DNA of 64,000 nucleotides from Acidobacteriota bacterium. GTDB lineage: Bacteria > Acidobacteriota > Vicinamibacteria > Vicinamibacterales > UBA2999. The stretch spans positions 62,001-126,000 of the forward strand of contig JAUSDY010000074.1 of NCBI GenBank assembly GCA_030650395.1. Direction: 5' to 3'. The notes beneath the pieces were generated by a model. The model searched no databases, was not told where the DNA came from, and saw only the letters and a program-made list of their open reading frames with translations. Numbering within the stretch: the stretch's first letter is position 1; each line of letters opens with the position of its first letter. This document shows positions 7,346 to 14,623 of the stretch, piece by piece. The position numbers and the translations under genes are program-made.

Positions 7346-9656
7346 GCCGCCGCCAGCGCGCTTCTGCCCCAGACCATGTGGCGGCGACCACCGCGGGGTC
7401 TTCACCGCGCGTCACGCGCTCGAGACTCTCGCGCGACCCGAGCAGCCGATCGGTATTCGCCAACTGGTAGTTGTCGCCGAACAGCGTCGAGAGTGCGGCT
7501 GCAACTTCGAGCCCGACGCGAACCGGCGCGAGCGCCGTGCGGTTGGTGACGATCATGAAGACACCCTGGCACTCTTGCCCCGAGTACTTGCTCGATGACG
7601 GCGTAAAGATAATCGGATAAAAACGAATCCCCGGCAAGCGGCGCGCGTTGAGCGCGGCCGCCAGGCGAGGGCCATCGATCCACGGCGCGCCGAGCTGCTC
7701 GAACGGCTGATCGGTGCCGCGGCCCACCGAGACATTCGAATACTCAATCGCGCCGATGCCCGGATAGAGCGTCGCCTGATTGAGGTTGCGCATGTTGGGC
7801 GAAGGGTTGATCCACGTGAGGCCCGTCTCGTCGTACCAAAGATCGCGGCGCCAGTTCTCGGCCGGCACGACGGTGAGGTCCGCAGAGATCTTCCTCTCCT
7901 CGTTCAGCAGCTTAGCCAGCTCGCCCATGGTCATGCCGTGGCGAACAGGCATCTGGTGATACGTGATCAGCGCGTCGCTCAGCGCATCGAGGTTCGGCCC
8001 TTCGATTTGCCAGCCGTTGACGGGATTGGGCCGATCGAGCACGACCACCGCGATCTTCCGCTTTGCCGCCTCCTCCATCACCAGGCCCATCGTCGCGTAA
8101 TAGGTGTAGAAGCGGACGCCGACGTCCTGCAGGTCGATGACGATGGTATCGAGTCCCTGGAGCATCGCTTCGGTCGGACGCCGGGTCGCGCCATAGAGCG
8201 AATGAATCGGCAGACCGGTCTTGTCGTCGCGAGACGAGGGCACGTCGGTATCGAGAATGCCGCGAATGCCATGCTCGGGGCTAAAGAGCGCGACGAGCTG
8301 GACGCCGGGGGCGCCGTGGATGAGATCGATCGTGGACTTACCGTCTTTTGCGCGCCCGGTGTGGTTCGTTACGAGACCAACCTTCTTACCTTTGAGTCGA
8401 GCAAAACCTTCTCGAGCCAGAACGTCAATGCCAGTAAGAACCGGGTTCCTCGCCGCCGTCGGTTCCTCACGGAGGTTCCTCACGACAGGTTCCACACGAG
8501 GGTTCTCGCGAAGGTTCGGACCGGACAGAGCAGCTGCCGCAACTGTGGCGACTCGTCCTCGTAACGCCGTGACGTCTCCGATGCCGTCGGGATGCAAGCG
8601 GCTGGAGAGAAAGATCACATACGACTTGGACGAGGGATCGATCCAGATGCTGGTGCCGGTGAAACCGGTGTGCCCGTACGATCCGATCGGAAAAAGATCG
8701 CCGCGGTTGGCGGAGAACGACGTGTCGATGTCCCAGCCGAGACCGCGGACGCTCGACATGCCCGGCGGCTGCGACGGCGTGGTCATTCTCGCCACGGTCG
8801 CGACGGACATGATGCGCGCGCTGCCCAACCTACCGTCGTTGATCAATGCCTGCGCGAAACGCGACAGGTCGCGCGCGGTGCTGAACAGGCCGGCATGTCC
8901 GGCAACTCCGCCCATGCGGCGCGCGGTCGGATCGTGCACGATGCCGCGCAACGGCGGCGCGTCTGGGCGCTTGCACGGCCAGGCATCGACATGGCTGCAT
9001 CGCTCGGTGGGCGCAGTGCGAGGCAGCAGCGCGGGCGCGGGCTGGAAGCCGGTGTCGCGCATGCCGAGCGGCTCGAACACGGCGCGCCGCGTGTACGCGT
9101 CCAGCGACTGCCCGGTGATTCGCGCCACGATGTCGCCGAGCACAAAAAAATTGATGTCACTGTAGACGAACTGCTCGCCCGGCCCCGACGTCGGCACTTC
9201 ATCCCTGGCGAGCTCGATCGCCGCGTCGTAGCCATTCCACGGATCGCCTAAATCGACATCAGGCCGCAGGCCCGACACGTGGGTCAGCAGATGGCGAATT
9301 GTGATCCCGCCTTTGCCATACCGCTCGAACCCGGGCAGGTGGCTCGCCACCGGGTCATTCAGCCGCAGCCTTCCCTGCTCGACGAGCGTCATCACGGCCG
9401 TGGTGGTAGCGACCACCTTGGTTAACGAGGCGAGGTCGAAGACCGTATCTAAGGTCATAGCCTCTTCAACGGGGACCGTGGCGCGGAAGCCGTAGGCCTT
9501 TTCGTAGACCGTTTGATTGCCGCGTCCGATGAGGACCACGGCGCCGGGCAGTTGGCGGGCTTTGATGGCGTCCTCGACCAATGAGTCGATTTGGGCGAAT
9601 TTCGACCCATCAAGTTGGCCGATGGCCAGGAGCAGCGCAACTAGCGTCAGACGCAT
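7317..9656 (-). CDS. Serine hydrolase (class C beta-lactamase fold) fused to NamZ-type exo-muramidase (DUF1343)
   Basis: 779 residues with an N-terminal export signal. Residues 20-370 are a PBP-like serine hydrolase with S77-L-T-K80, Y165-S-D and H329-T-G. Residues 405-779 are DUF1343/NamZ, with 'LFSPEHGIRG', 'VIDLQDVGVRFYTY' and 'LDRPNPVNG'. NamZ enzymes release terminal MurNAc from peptidoglycan, so the fusion suggests cell-wall fragment processing and recycling in the periplasm. The linker (residues 380-405, 'NLRENPRVEPVVRNLREEP') is encoded by a GGTTCCTCACG-type repeat array that is otherwise intergenic. It ends by overlapping the convergent GGDEF gene. Confidence 0.9.
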   Translation of the reverse strand: MRLTLVALLLAIGQLDGSKFAQIDSLVEDAIKARQLPGAVVLIGRGNQTVYEKAYGFRATVPVEEAMTLDTVFDLASLTKVVATTTAVMTLVEQGRLRLNDPVASHLPGFERYGKGGITIRHLLTHVSGLRPDVDLGDPWNGYDAAIELARDEVPTSGPGEQFVYSDINFFVLGDIVARITGQSLDAYTRRAVFEPLGMRDTGFQPAPALLPRTAPTERCSHVDAWPCKRPDAPPLRGIVHDPTARRMGGVAGHAGLFSTARDLSRFAQALINDGRLGSARIMSVATVARMTTPSQPPGMSSVRGLGWDIDTSFSANRGDLFPIGSYGHTGFTGTSIWIDPSSKSYVIFLSSRLHPDGIGDVTALRGRVATVAAAALSGPNLRENPRVEPVVRNLREEPTAARNPVLTGIDVLAREGFARLKGKKVGLVTNHTGRAKDGKSTIDLIHGAPGVQLVALFSPEHGIRGILDTDVPSSRDDKTGLPIHSLYGATRRPTEAMLQGLDTIVIDLQDVGVRFYTYYATMGLVMEEAAKRKIAVVVLDRPNPVNGWQIEGPNLDALSDALITYHQMPVRHGMTMGELAKLLNEERKISADLTVVPAENWRRDLWYDETGLTWINPSPNMRNLNQATLYPGIGAIEYSNVSVGRGTDQPFEQLGAPWIDGPRLAAALNARRLPGIRFYPIIFTPSSSKYSGQECQGVFMIVTNRTALAPVRVGLEVAAALSTLFGDNYQLANTDRLLGSRESLERVTRGEDPAVVAATWSGAEARWRRLRAKYLLYR
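8443..8520. repeat. 13-bp repeat array inside a coding linker
   Basis: Five degenerate units of GGTTCCTCACGRG (spacing 12-14 bp) in the linker of the serine hydrolase-NamZ gene. The same unit forms the intergenic array at 17669-17792. Confidence 0.85.
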
Positions 9657-9713
9657 GGGGACTAATATACTGAGTCGTTAAGGTTATTTTCCGCCTGCAG
9701 GGAGATTCAAGCG

Positions 9714-10664
9714 ATGCGTGACTCGAAGACGTTCCTTTCGGCGGCGGCCCTGCTCGTGGCGCTCGTCGTGTCGGCCGTCCCGGCCTCGGCGCAAATCGGC
9801 CGTATCGGCGGCACCATCAAGGACCCGAACAACCAGCCCCTGAAGGGGGCCACCGTGACCGCCGAGAACCCGAACGCGTCGCCGTCGTCTTTTACCGCGA
9901 CCACCGACGATAAGGGCCGCTACTCGATCATCGGCCTCAAGTCCGGTCCGTGGAAGATCACCGCCATCGCCCCCGGCTTTTCCCCCTCATCCGGCAGCGT
10001 GGTGGTGAGGACGGTCGGCGCCCCGATGCCCCCCGTGGACTTCATATTGGCGCCCGGCGCCACCGGCCCGGCGGGCGCGCTCGCCGGCGTCAACACCAAG
10101 GAGCTGCAGGCCGAGATCCAGAAGGCCATGGACCTTGCCAACAGCCAGCAGTACGACGCCGCCATCGTGGCGTATCAGGCGATCCTCACGAAGACGCCCG
10201 TGCTGACGATGATCAACGGGCAGATCGCCCAGGTCCAGCGCCTGCAGAAAAAGTACGACGAGGCGATTGCGTCGTACCAGAAGGTGCTCGCGGCCGACCC
10301 GAGCAACGACAAGTCGAAGATCGAAATCGGCATGACCTATCTCGAAAAGGGCGATTACGCCAACGCCGAGAAGTCCCTGCTGGAAGTGGCGACCTCGACC
10401 AGCGCGAACCGCGAAGTCTTCTACAACCTCGGCGAAGTGAAGTTTGCGAAGGGCGAGACCGACGAGGCCGTGAAGTACTACCAGCGCGCGGTCGACATGG
10501 ATGCGACGTGGGGCAAGCCGCTCTTCAAGATCGGCCTCGCCAAGCTGCAGAAGGCCGACATGCCCGGCGCGATCGAGATCATGCAGAAGGTGATCGCGGT
10601 CGATCCGAACTCGGCGGAAGCCGCACAGGCGAAGTCGCTCATCGAACAGTTAAAAAAAGGATAG
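9714..10664 (+). CDS. Exported protein with carboxypeptidase-regulatory domain and TPR repeats
   Basis: 316 residues. A signal peptide ends 'AVPASAQ' (around residue 25). Residues 26-110 form a carboxypeptidase-regulatory-like beta domain ('GGTIKDPNNQPLKGATVTAE'). Residues 125-316 contain about five TPR helices pairs ('AIVAYQAILTKTP', 'AIASYQKVLAADPSN', 'AVKYYQRAVDMDA'). It probably is a periplasmic scaffold; the binding partner is unknown. A Shine-Dalgarno-like GCAGGGAG lies upstream. It is divergent from the NamZ fusion, with a 57-base shared promoter gap containing TAATATACT. Confidence 0.85.
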   Translation: MRDSKTFLSAAALLVALVVSAVPASAQIGRIGGTIKDPNNQPLKGATVTAENPNASPSSFTATTDDKGRYSIIGLKSGPWKITAIAPGFSPSSGSVVVRTVGAPMPPVDFILAPGATGPAGALAGVNTKELQAEIQKAMDLANSQQYDAAIVAYQAILTKTPVLTMINGQIAQVQRLQKKYDEAIASYQKVLAADPSNDKSKIEIGMTYLEKGDYANAEKSLLEVATSTSANREVFYNLGEVKFAKGETDEAVKYYQRAVDMDATWGKPLFKIGLAKLQKADMPGAIEIMQKVIAVDPNSAEAAQAKSLIEQLKKG

Positions 10665-10669
10665 ATGTA

Positions 10670-10738
10670 GGTGAGAAGTCGGAAGTGAGAAGTTAGAAGC
10701 TTTCTCACTTCATACTTCTCACTTCTCACTTTCGCTTC
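10670..10738. repeat. GAGAAGT 7-bp array, two inverted halves
   Basis: The left half reads GAGAAGT-like units, the right half ACTTCTC units, so the region can fold into a hairpin between two convergent genes. The stop codon of the cytochrome (10726-10728) and its last residues lie in the right half. Confidence 0.85.
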
Positions 10739-12999
10739 TCGGCCTCAGCGATGAGCTGATCGATGTTGGGGTAAGAAGGCTCGATCGATCGAGCCTTCTT
10801 CCACATCTCCACCGCCTCCACAAACCGGCCTTCCCGGGCCAACAGCACGCCTTTCACCACCCACGGAAACGCATACTCCGGCTGCACCGCGACCGCCTTG
10901 TCGAGCGCGTCGCGGGCCTGGACGATGTTGCCGCGCTCGGCTTCGATCCAGCCTTTGGCGGCGTGGTTGGATGCCACGTCGGGGAACATGTCGAGGCTGA
11001 GGATGTATTCCTCTTGCGCGCGGCGCAGCGCCTGGCCGGCATTGCCCGGCAACTCGACGACGCCGAACAAGACGAGCACTTCGGCGGCGCGGGCGCGGAC
11101 CACGCGCGTTTGATCGACCAGGCGCGCCAGCACCGGGCCCAGCGCGCGCTCGCGATCGCCGATCGTGCCGAGCGCCTTCAACGCCGCGGCGCGCACCACG
11201 GGCTCCGGATCATCGGCGGCGCCGATCAGCGAGTTGACGATCACCGGCGTCACCTGCGGCGGAACCCTCGTGGGGAACCCCCGTGAGGAACCTCCGTCGA
11301 GAACCCCCGTCGAACCCCCGGCAAACGCTGTCTGCGCTTGCATCGATCCGCTGCGCTGCGCGCTGTCGGAGCGGCCTTCGAAAATCAGCCGCGCGATGAA
11401 TTCGGCGGCGCTCGCCCGCACCAGCAGGCCTTGCGATCGATCGACCGCCAGCCTCGCCAACCCCGGCAGCGTGGCCGGGTCGCCGGAACCGGCGCGATAC
11501 ATCGTGTCGGCGAGCGACACGGCCTTGCTGCGCCGATCGCCGTCGCCCCACCATTCGTTCATCTGCTTCGCCGCCCATTCAGGCGACTTGTTGTCGTGGC
11601 ACGTGGTGCAGGCGTTAGGCACGCCGAACTGCGCGGTGTTCTCAGGCACGGGCGGCTGGAACGTGTGATCGCGCCGGCGGATCAGCAGCCGCCAGTTCAC
11701 ATCACTCATGTGACAGCTGATGCAGCGGCTGCCCGCTGAGTCGGCGTTGTGATGCGTGTGTTGCTCGAGGGCCGCGCCGACAAATGAGGGCTTGAGGGCT
11801 TGCGGGCTTGAGGGCTTGAGCTCCCGGTTCCCCGCTCCCGGTTCCCGTCGCGATTCTGTATGACACTGCGTGCACAGCGAGTCGCCGTTGCGGCCCTGGT
11901 TGATGTTCACCTTCAATGAGAAATCATTTCTCGATCCGTGCGCGACGTGGCAATTGGTGCACACGATCGCGCCGGCCTTGAAGCAGCCGCTCAGCGTGAG
12001 CGCCTGCGGGCGGTTGAAGCGATTGGGCCGGCCGTCGGGCCAGAACTCGCCCTGTAGATCGTGGGGCGGGATCGGCTCGCTGATTAGCATCGGCAGCGCG
12101 TAGTCGGCAAACCGGTCGCCGCCCTTGAAGCCGACAAACACGTTGGTCTTGTTGCCATGGCAGTACGCGCACGTGTCGTAGACGCGCCGCGGCTCGGAGC
12201 TGCGGGTCGAGAAGATCTTCAGGATGTCGCTCAACTGCCGGTTCTTTGAGCTGTTGTCGTAGGCGGGTTTCGACGCCGGATCCTTCTCCCACCGCGCCAT
12301 CGTCGCCACGTGCTCGCGGCCGGGGCCGTGGCACGCTTCGCAGCCGATGCCCATCTCGGTCCACGATGTTCTGTAGGCCTTCGCGGCGACGTCGAAGCCC
12401 TGCACGATGTTGGTGCCGTGGCAGTTGAAGCAGTTGATGTTCCAGATCTGCCGGATGTCGTGCGGGGTGTCGGGGATCGGCGTGATCTCTTTCCAGTCGA
12501 TCCACCGCTTGGTCGCGATGTGCCAGAACGCGGGCAGCACGTAGATGCTGCCGTCGGGCAGCGTCGATAGATACCCCTGGTAACGCTTGGCGCCGAGCGT
12601 GTAGTCGATCGGAAACGTTTGCGGCGGCGCGGTGCCGAAGGCGACCGTCATGAACGGCTTGCCGTCTTTCATGCCGAGCGTGTACGAGCGATCGTGATCG
12701 GTGAAGCGCGTGCCGTCGCTGAAGTCGCCGGCGATGGCCGCTTCGGCGATCGGCTTGGTCATCTTGACGTGAAGCGAGTTGCGCCACTGCTGATGCTCGA
12801 CGTCGTGACAGCGCGCGCAGGACGCGGAACCAAGATAGTCGTCAGCCGCGGAACTAAAGTTCCGCGCTACAGGCACTTGGGCAATCGCGGCAGCAACGTT
12901 CCGCGCGACAGGCAAACGATCAGGCTGGGATGCGCGCACGGCCAGCGTGAGCAGCAGCATCGCGCTTGCGCCGCAGACGAGGCGGGCCCCGGAGGTCAT
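10726..12999 (-). CDS. Octaheme c-type cytochrome with HEAT and TPR repeats
   Basis: 757 residues. A signal peptide leads to eight CxxCH motifs: CARCH (residue 61), CFNCH, CEACH, CAYCH, CTNCH, CTQCH, CISCH and CTTCH, all in the first 480 residues. Residues around 490-650 form HEAT-like helices with a repeat-derived insertion, and the C-terminal 100 residues carry TPR-like helices ('GNIVQARDALDKAVAVQPEY'). It is a periplasmic multiheme electron-transfer protein; the redox partner and any catalytic role are unknown. Unusually, four regions of the protein are encoded by repeat elements found between genes elsewhere: residues 29-48, an insertion before heme 7, a Gly/Pro insertion in the HEAT part and the C terminus. 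Confidence 0.92.
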   Translation of the reverse strand: MTSGARLVCGASAMLLLTLAVRASQPDRLPVARNVAAAIAQVPVARNFSSAADDYLGSASCARCHDVEHQQWRNSLHVKMTKPIAEAAIAGDFSDGTRFTDHDRSYTLGMKDGKPFMTVAFGTAPPQTFPIDYTLGAKRYQGYLSTLPDGSIYVLPAFWHIATKRWIDWKEITPIPDTPHDIRQIWNINCFNCHGTNIVQGFDVAAKAYRTSWTEMGIGCEACHGPGREHVATMARWEKDPASKPAYDNSSKNRQLSDILKIFSTRSSEPRRVYDTCAYCHGNKTNVFVGFKGGDRFADYALPMLISEPIPPHDLQGEFWPDGRPNRFNRPQALTLSGCFKAGAIVCTNCHVAHGSRNDFSLKVNINQGRNGDSLCTQCHTESRREPGAGNRELKPSSPQALKPSFVGAALEQHTHHNADSAGSRCISCHMSDVNWRLLIRRRDHTFQPPVPENTAQFGVPNACTTCHDNKSPEWAAKQMNEWWGDGDRRSKAVSLADTMYRAGSGDPATLPGLARLAVDRSQGLLVRASAAEFIARLIFEGRSDSAQRSGSMQAQTAFAGGSTGVLDGGSSRGFPTRVPPQVTPVIVNSLIGAADDPEPVVRAAALKALGTIGDRERALGPVLARLVDQTRVVRARAAEVLVLFGVVELPGNAGQALRRAQEEYILSLDMFPDVASNHAAKGWIEAERGNIVQARDALDKAVAVQPEYAFPWVVKGVLLAREGRFVEAVEMWKKARSIEPSYPNIDQLIAEAEKRK
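11261..11322. repeat. 13-bp repeat array inside the octaheme cytochrome gene
   Basis: Five units of the GGAACCCTCGTGG type (reverse complement of the GGTTCCTCACG word). Translated on the minus strand it gives 'GSTGVLDGGSSRGFPTRVPP', a low-complexity insertion in the HEAT region. Confidence 0.8.
11785..11858. repeat. GAGGGCTT and CCCGGTTCCCG arrays inside the octaheme cytochrome gene
   Basis: Four units of GAGGGCTT followed by CTCCCGGTTCCCCG-type units. Encodes 'REPGAGNRELKPSSPQALK' between the sixth and seventh heme motifs. The GAGGGCTT word recurs at 26669-26710 and inside qhpG. Confidence 0.8.
12847..12916. repeat. GCGGAACTAAAGTTCCGC palindrome inside the cytochrome gene
   Basis: A perfect copy (12847-12870) of the palindrome found as an inverted pair at 46586-46654, followed by a degenerate copy. 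It encodes the two 'PVARN' segments just after the signal peptide. Confidence 0.85.
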
Positions 13000-13126
13000 C
13001 GAGGGACATTATCCACCTTCGCCCCGCACTCCTTGGGGGCTTCGGTGGACAGGTCCACCTTCGTAGGCAGCCTGCCTCGCCGTAGCCGCGGACATGAATG
13101 CTTTCTGCGGCGAAGGCGGGCGGAGC

Positions 13127-13155
13127 AAAAAAAAGGGCCCTCATTCTGAGGGCCC
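13127..13155 (-). terminator. Rho-independent terminator
   Basis: Hairpin GGGCCCTCA-TTC-TGAGGGCCC followed on the minus strand by eight T. It ends leftward transcription from the tryptophan dioxygenase remnant. The rest of 13000-13359 shows no gene. Confidence 0.85.
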
Positions 13156-13359
13156 CTCGAGCCAGCGGCCTAGTCAGCCTGGCTCAAAAAGTCGCTGACT
13201 CCTGTGGGGGACGGCAACTGTTTCACCCTCCATAGAGCAAGCGACGTGCCGACCGCTGCGGCGCTCACATCCGCTGAAATGGGCGGAAACCCGAGGGGGT
13301 GGGATGGTCCCAAAGCCCTGAATCCAAGCGATTGAAAGGCGCGACTCCGGGGGTATGGA

Positions 13360-13906
13360 TTACAGCTGCGAGCGGATCTCCCACAGGTCGGGAAAAAGCG
13401 GCGTCATCAGGGTCGTGAGCAGGTACTGCGCCCCGCTCGATCCGCCCGTGCCGATCTTGGCGCCGATCGTCCGCTGCACCATCTTGACGTGGCGATAGCA
13501 CCACTCCTGTAACCCTTCGTCGAGATCGACGAGCCGCTCGCACATCTCGGCGTGCTTCGGATCGTTGATCGGACTGAAACCCGCTCGCGGCTTCGAGCCG
13601 CTGGCGGAACGACTGGAACTCGAGCGGCGTCATGGTCTCGAGAATGTCGAGCTGCGCGACGAGCACCTTCAGGATGGTGAGCACCCGCTTGAGCGAATGC
13701 TGCGCGCGGTGTGCGTCGCGCGCGTCGAGCAGCTGGATGATGCGATCGACCTCGTGCAGCAGCTGCTTGAACCACAGCTCGTAGACCTGGTGAATGACGA
13801 TGAAGAGCATCTCGTCATGCTCGGGGCCCTCCGACCGTGGCCGCTGGAGGCCCAGCAGCTCATCGACGGCCAGGTAGCTTCCGTATGTGACGGTTGGATC
13901 GCTCAT
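13360..13906 (-). pseudogene. kynA: Tryptophan 2,3-dioxygenase, internal deletion and frameshift
   Basis: The N-terminal third is intact: 'TYGSYLAVDELLGLQ', 'HDEMLFIVIHQVYELWFKQL', 'ETMTPLEFQSFRQRLEAASG' and FQS. Immediately after FQS the frame changes and the sequence jumps to the C-terminal part: 'RLVDLDEGLQEW', then 'RHVKMVQRTIGAKIGTGGSS', which carries the heme-ligand His. About 100 residues of the middle, including the QFR substrate-binding region, are missing, giving around 182 codons where the family has around 280. It would not be functional for the first step of tryptophan breakdown. A misassembly is the alternative explanation. Confidence 0.85.
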
Positions 13907-13922
13907 CCAGACAGCTTATCTA

Positions 13923-13990
13923 GGTTCAGAAGGGTTCTGAAGGGTTCTGAAAGGTTCTGAAAGGTTCTGAAAGGTTCTGAAAGGTTCAGG
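13923..13990. repeat. GGTTCTGAAA 10-bp array
   Basis: Six to seven units of GGTTCTGAAA (first ones GGTTCAGAAG). It separates the dioxygenase remnant from the four-helix-bundle gene, whose stop codon (13986-13988) lies in the last unit. An inverted counterpart is at 14516-14554. Confidence 0.9.
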
Positions 13991-14375
13991 CCTTTTCCCT
14001 GGGTCGTGGCGGTTTCGCGGTTCGTAAGTAAGCGTGAAGCCTTGCGGCGGCGATGGCCGCCCGCGCCGCCAGTTTGGTCATCGTCGCATATTGGGTTTCG
14101 TCGATATGGCCTCGGTCCTTCGCGTCATAAAGGTGGTTCTTCATCTCCGCCAGGGAGGCCCGCGAATACTTTACGAACTGCGCGAACTCACGAGGGTTGA
14201 AACGCTTGAATCCTTCTGCGATGTTCGACGAGGCAGAGTTGGCCGCATCGCGTATCTGCGCGCAGAACTTGTAGTCCTTCGCAAACGATCCACGATCAGA
14301 AGCGGCGATGACTTGTTTCCGCAGTTGATCTGCCAATTGCCAAGCAACGATGTCTTCGAATTTCTTGAACGTCAT
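13986..14375 (-). CDS. Four-helix bundle protein (23S rRNA IVS-encoded family)
   Basis: 129 residues. 'FKKFEDIVAWQLADQLRKQV' and 'QIRDAANSASSNIAEGFKRF' are the signature parts of TIGR02436/S23-like four-helix proteins, first seen in intervening sequences of 23S rRNA genes. Biochemical role is not established. Here it is free-standing and bracketed by the same 10-bp repeat word in opposite orientations (13923-13990 and 14516-14554, with degenerate units at about 14419-14475). Confidence 0.9.
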   Translation of the reverse strand: MTFKKFEDIVAWQLADQLRKQVIAASDRGSFAKDYKFCAQIRDAANSASSNIAEGFKRFNPREFAQFVKYSRASLAEMKNHLYDAKDRGHIDETQYATMTKLAARAAIAAARLHAYLRTAKPPRPREKA

Positions 14376-14515
14376 GCGGAGGTGTAAGCATGGCTAATGC
14401 CGACAGCCCTCCGAAGGCGACTGAACCCTTCTGAGCGGTTCCTGAAAGTTCTGAGGGTTTCGGGAGTTCTGCGGTGGGCAAACGCTACCCAGGTGGGAAG
14501 TTGCTACTCGCGCCG

Positions 14516-14554
14516 GTTAGAACCTTTCAGAACCTTTCAGAACCTTTCAGAACC
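14516..14554. repeat. AGAACCTTTC 10-bp array
   Basis: Four units, the reverse complement of the word at 13923-13990. It lies just downstream of the terminator of the TonB receptor gene. Degenerate units (TTCTGAGCGGTTCCTGAAAG) are seen at about 14419-14475. Confidence 0.9.
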
Positions 14555-14595
14555 AAAAAAAATGGCGGGGGGCGCCGGCGTAGCGCCCTCCCGCC
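14555..14595 (-). terminator. Rho-independent terminator of the TonB receptor gene
   Basis: On the minus strand a GC-rich stem (GGCGGGAGGGCGC with GCGCCCCCCGCC, loop TACGCCG) is followed by ATTTTTTTT. It lies about 30 bases past the receptor stop codon. Confidence 0.85.
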
Positions 14596-14623
14596 TAAAC
14601 GACTCCCCCACAGGAGTCGAGCT

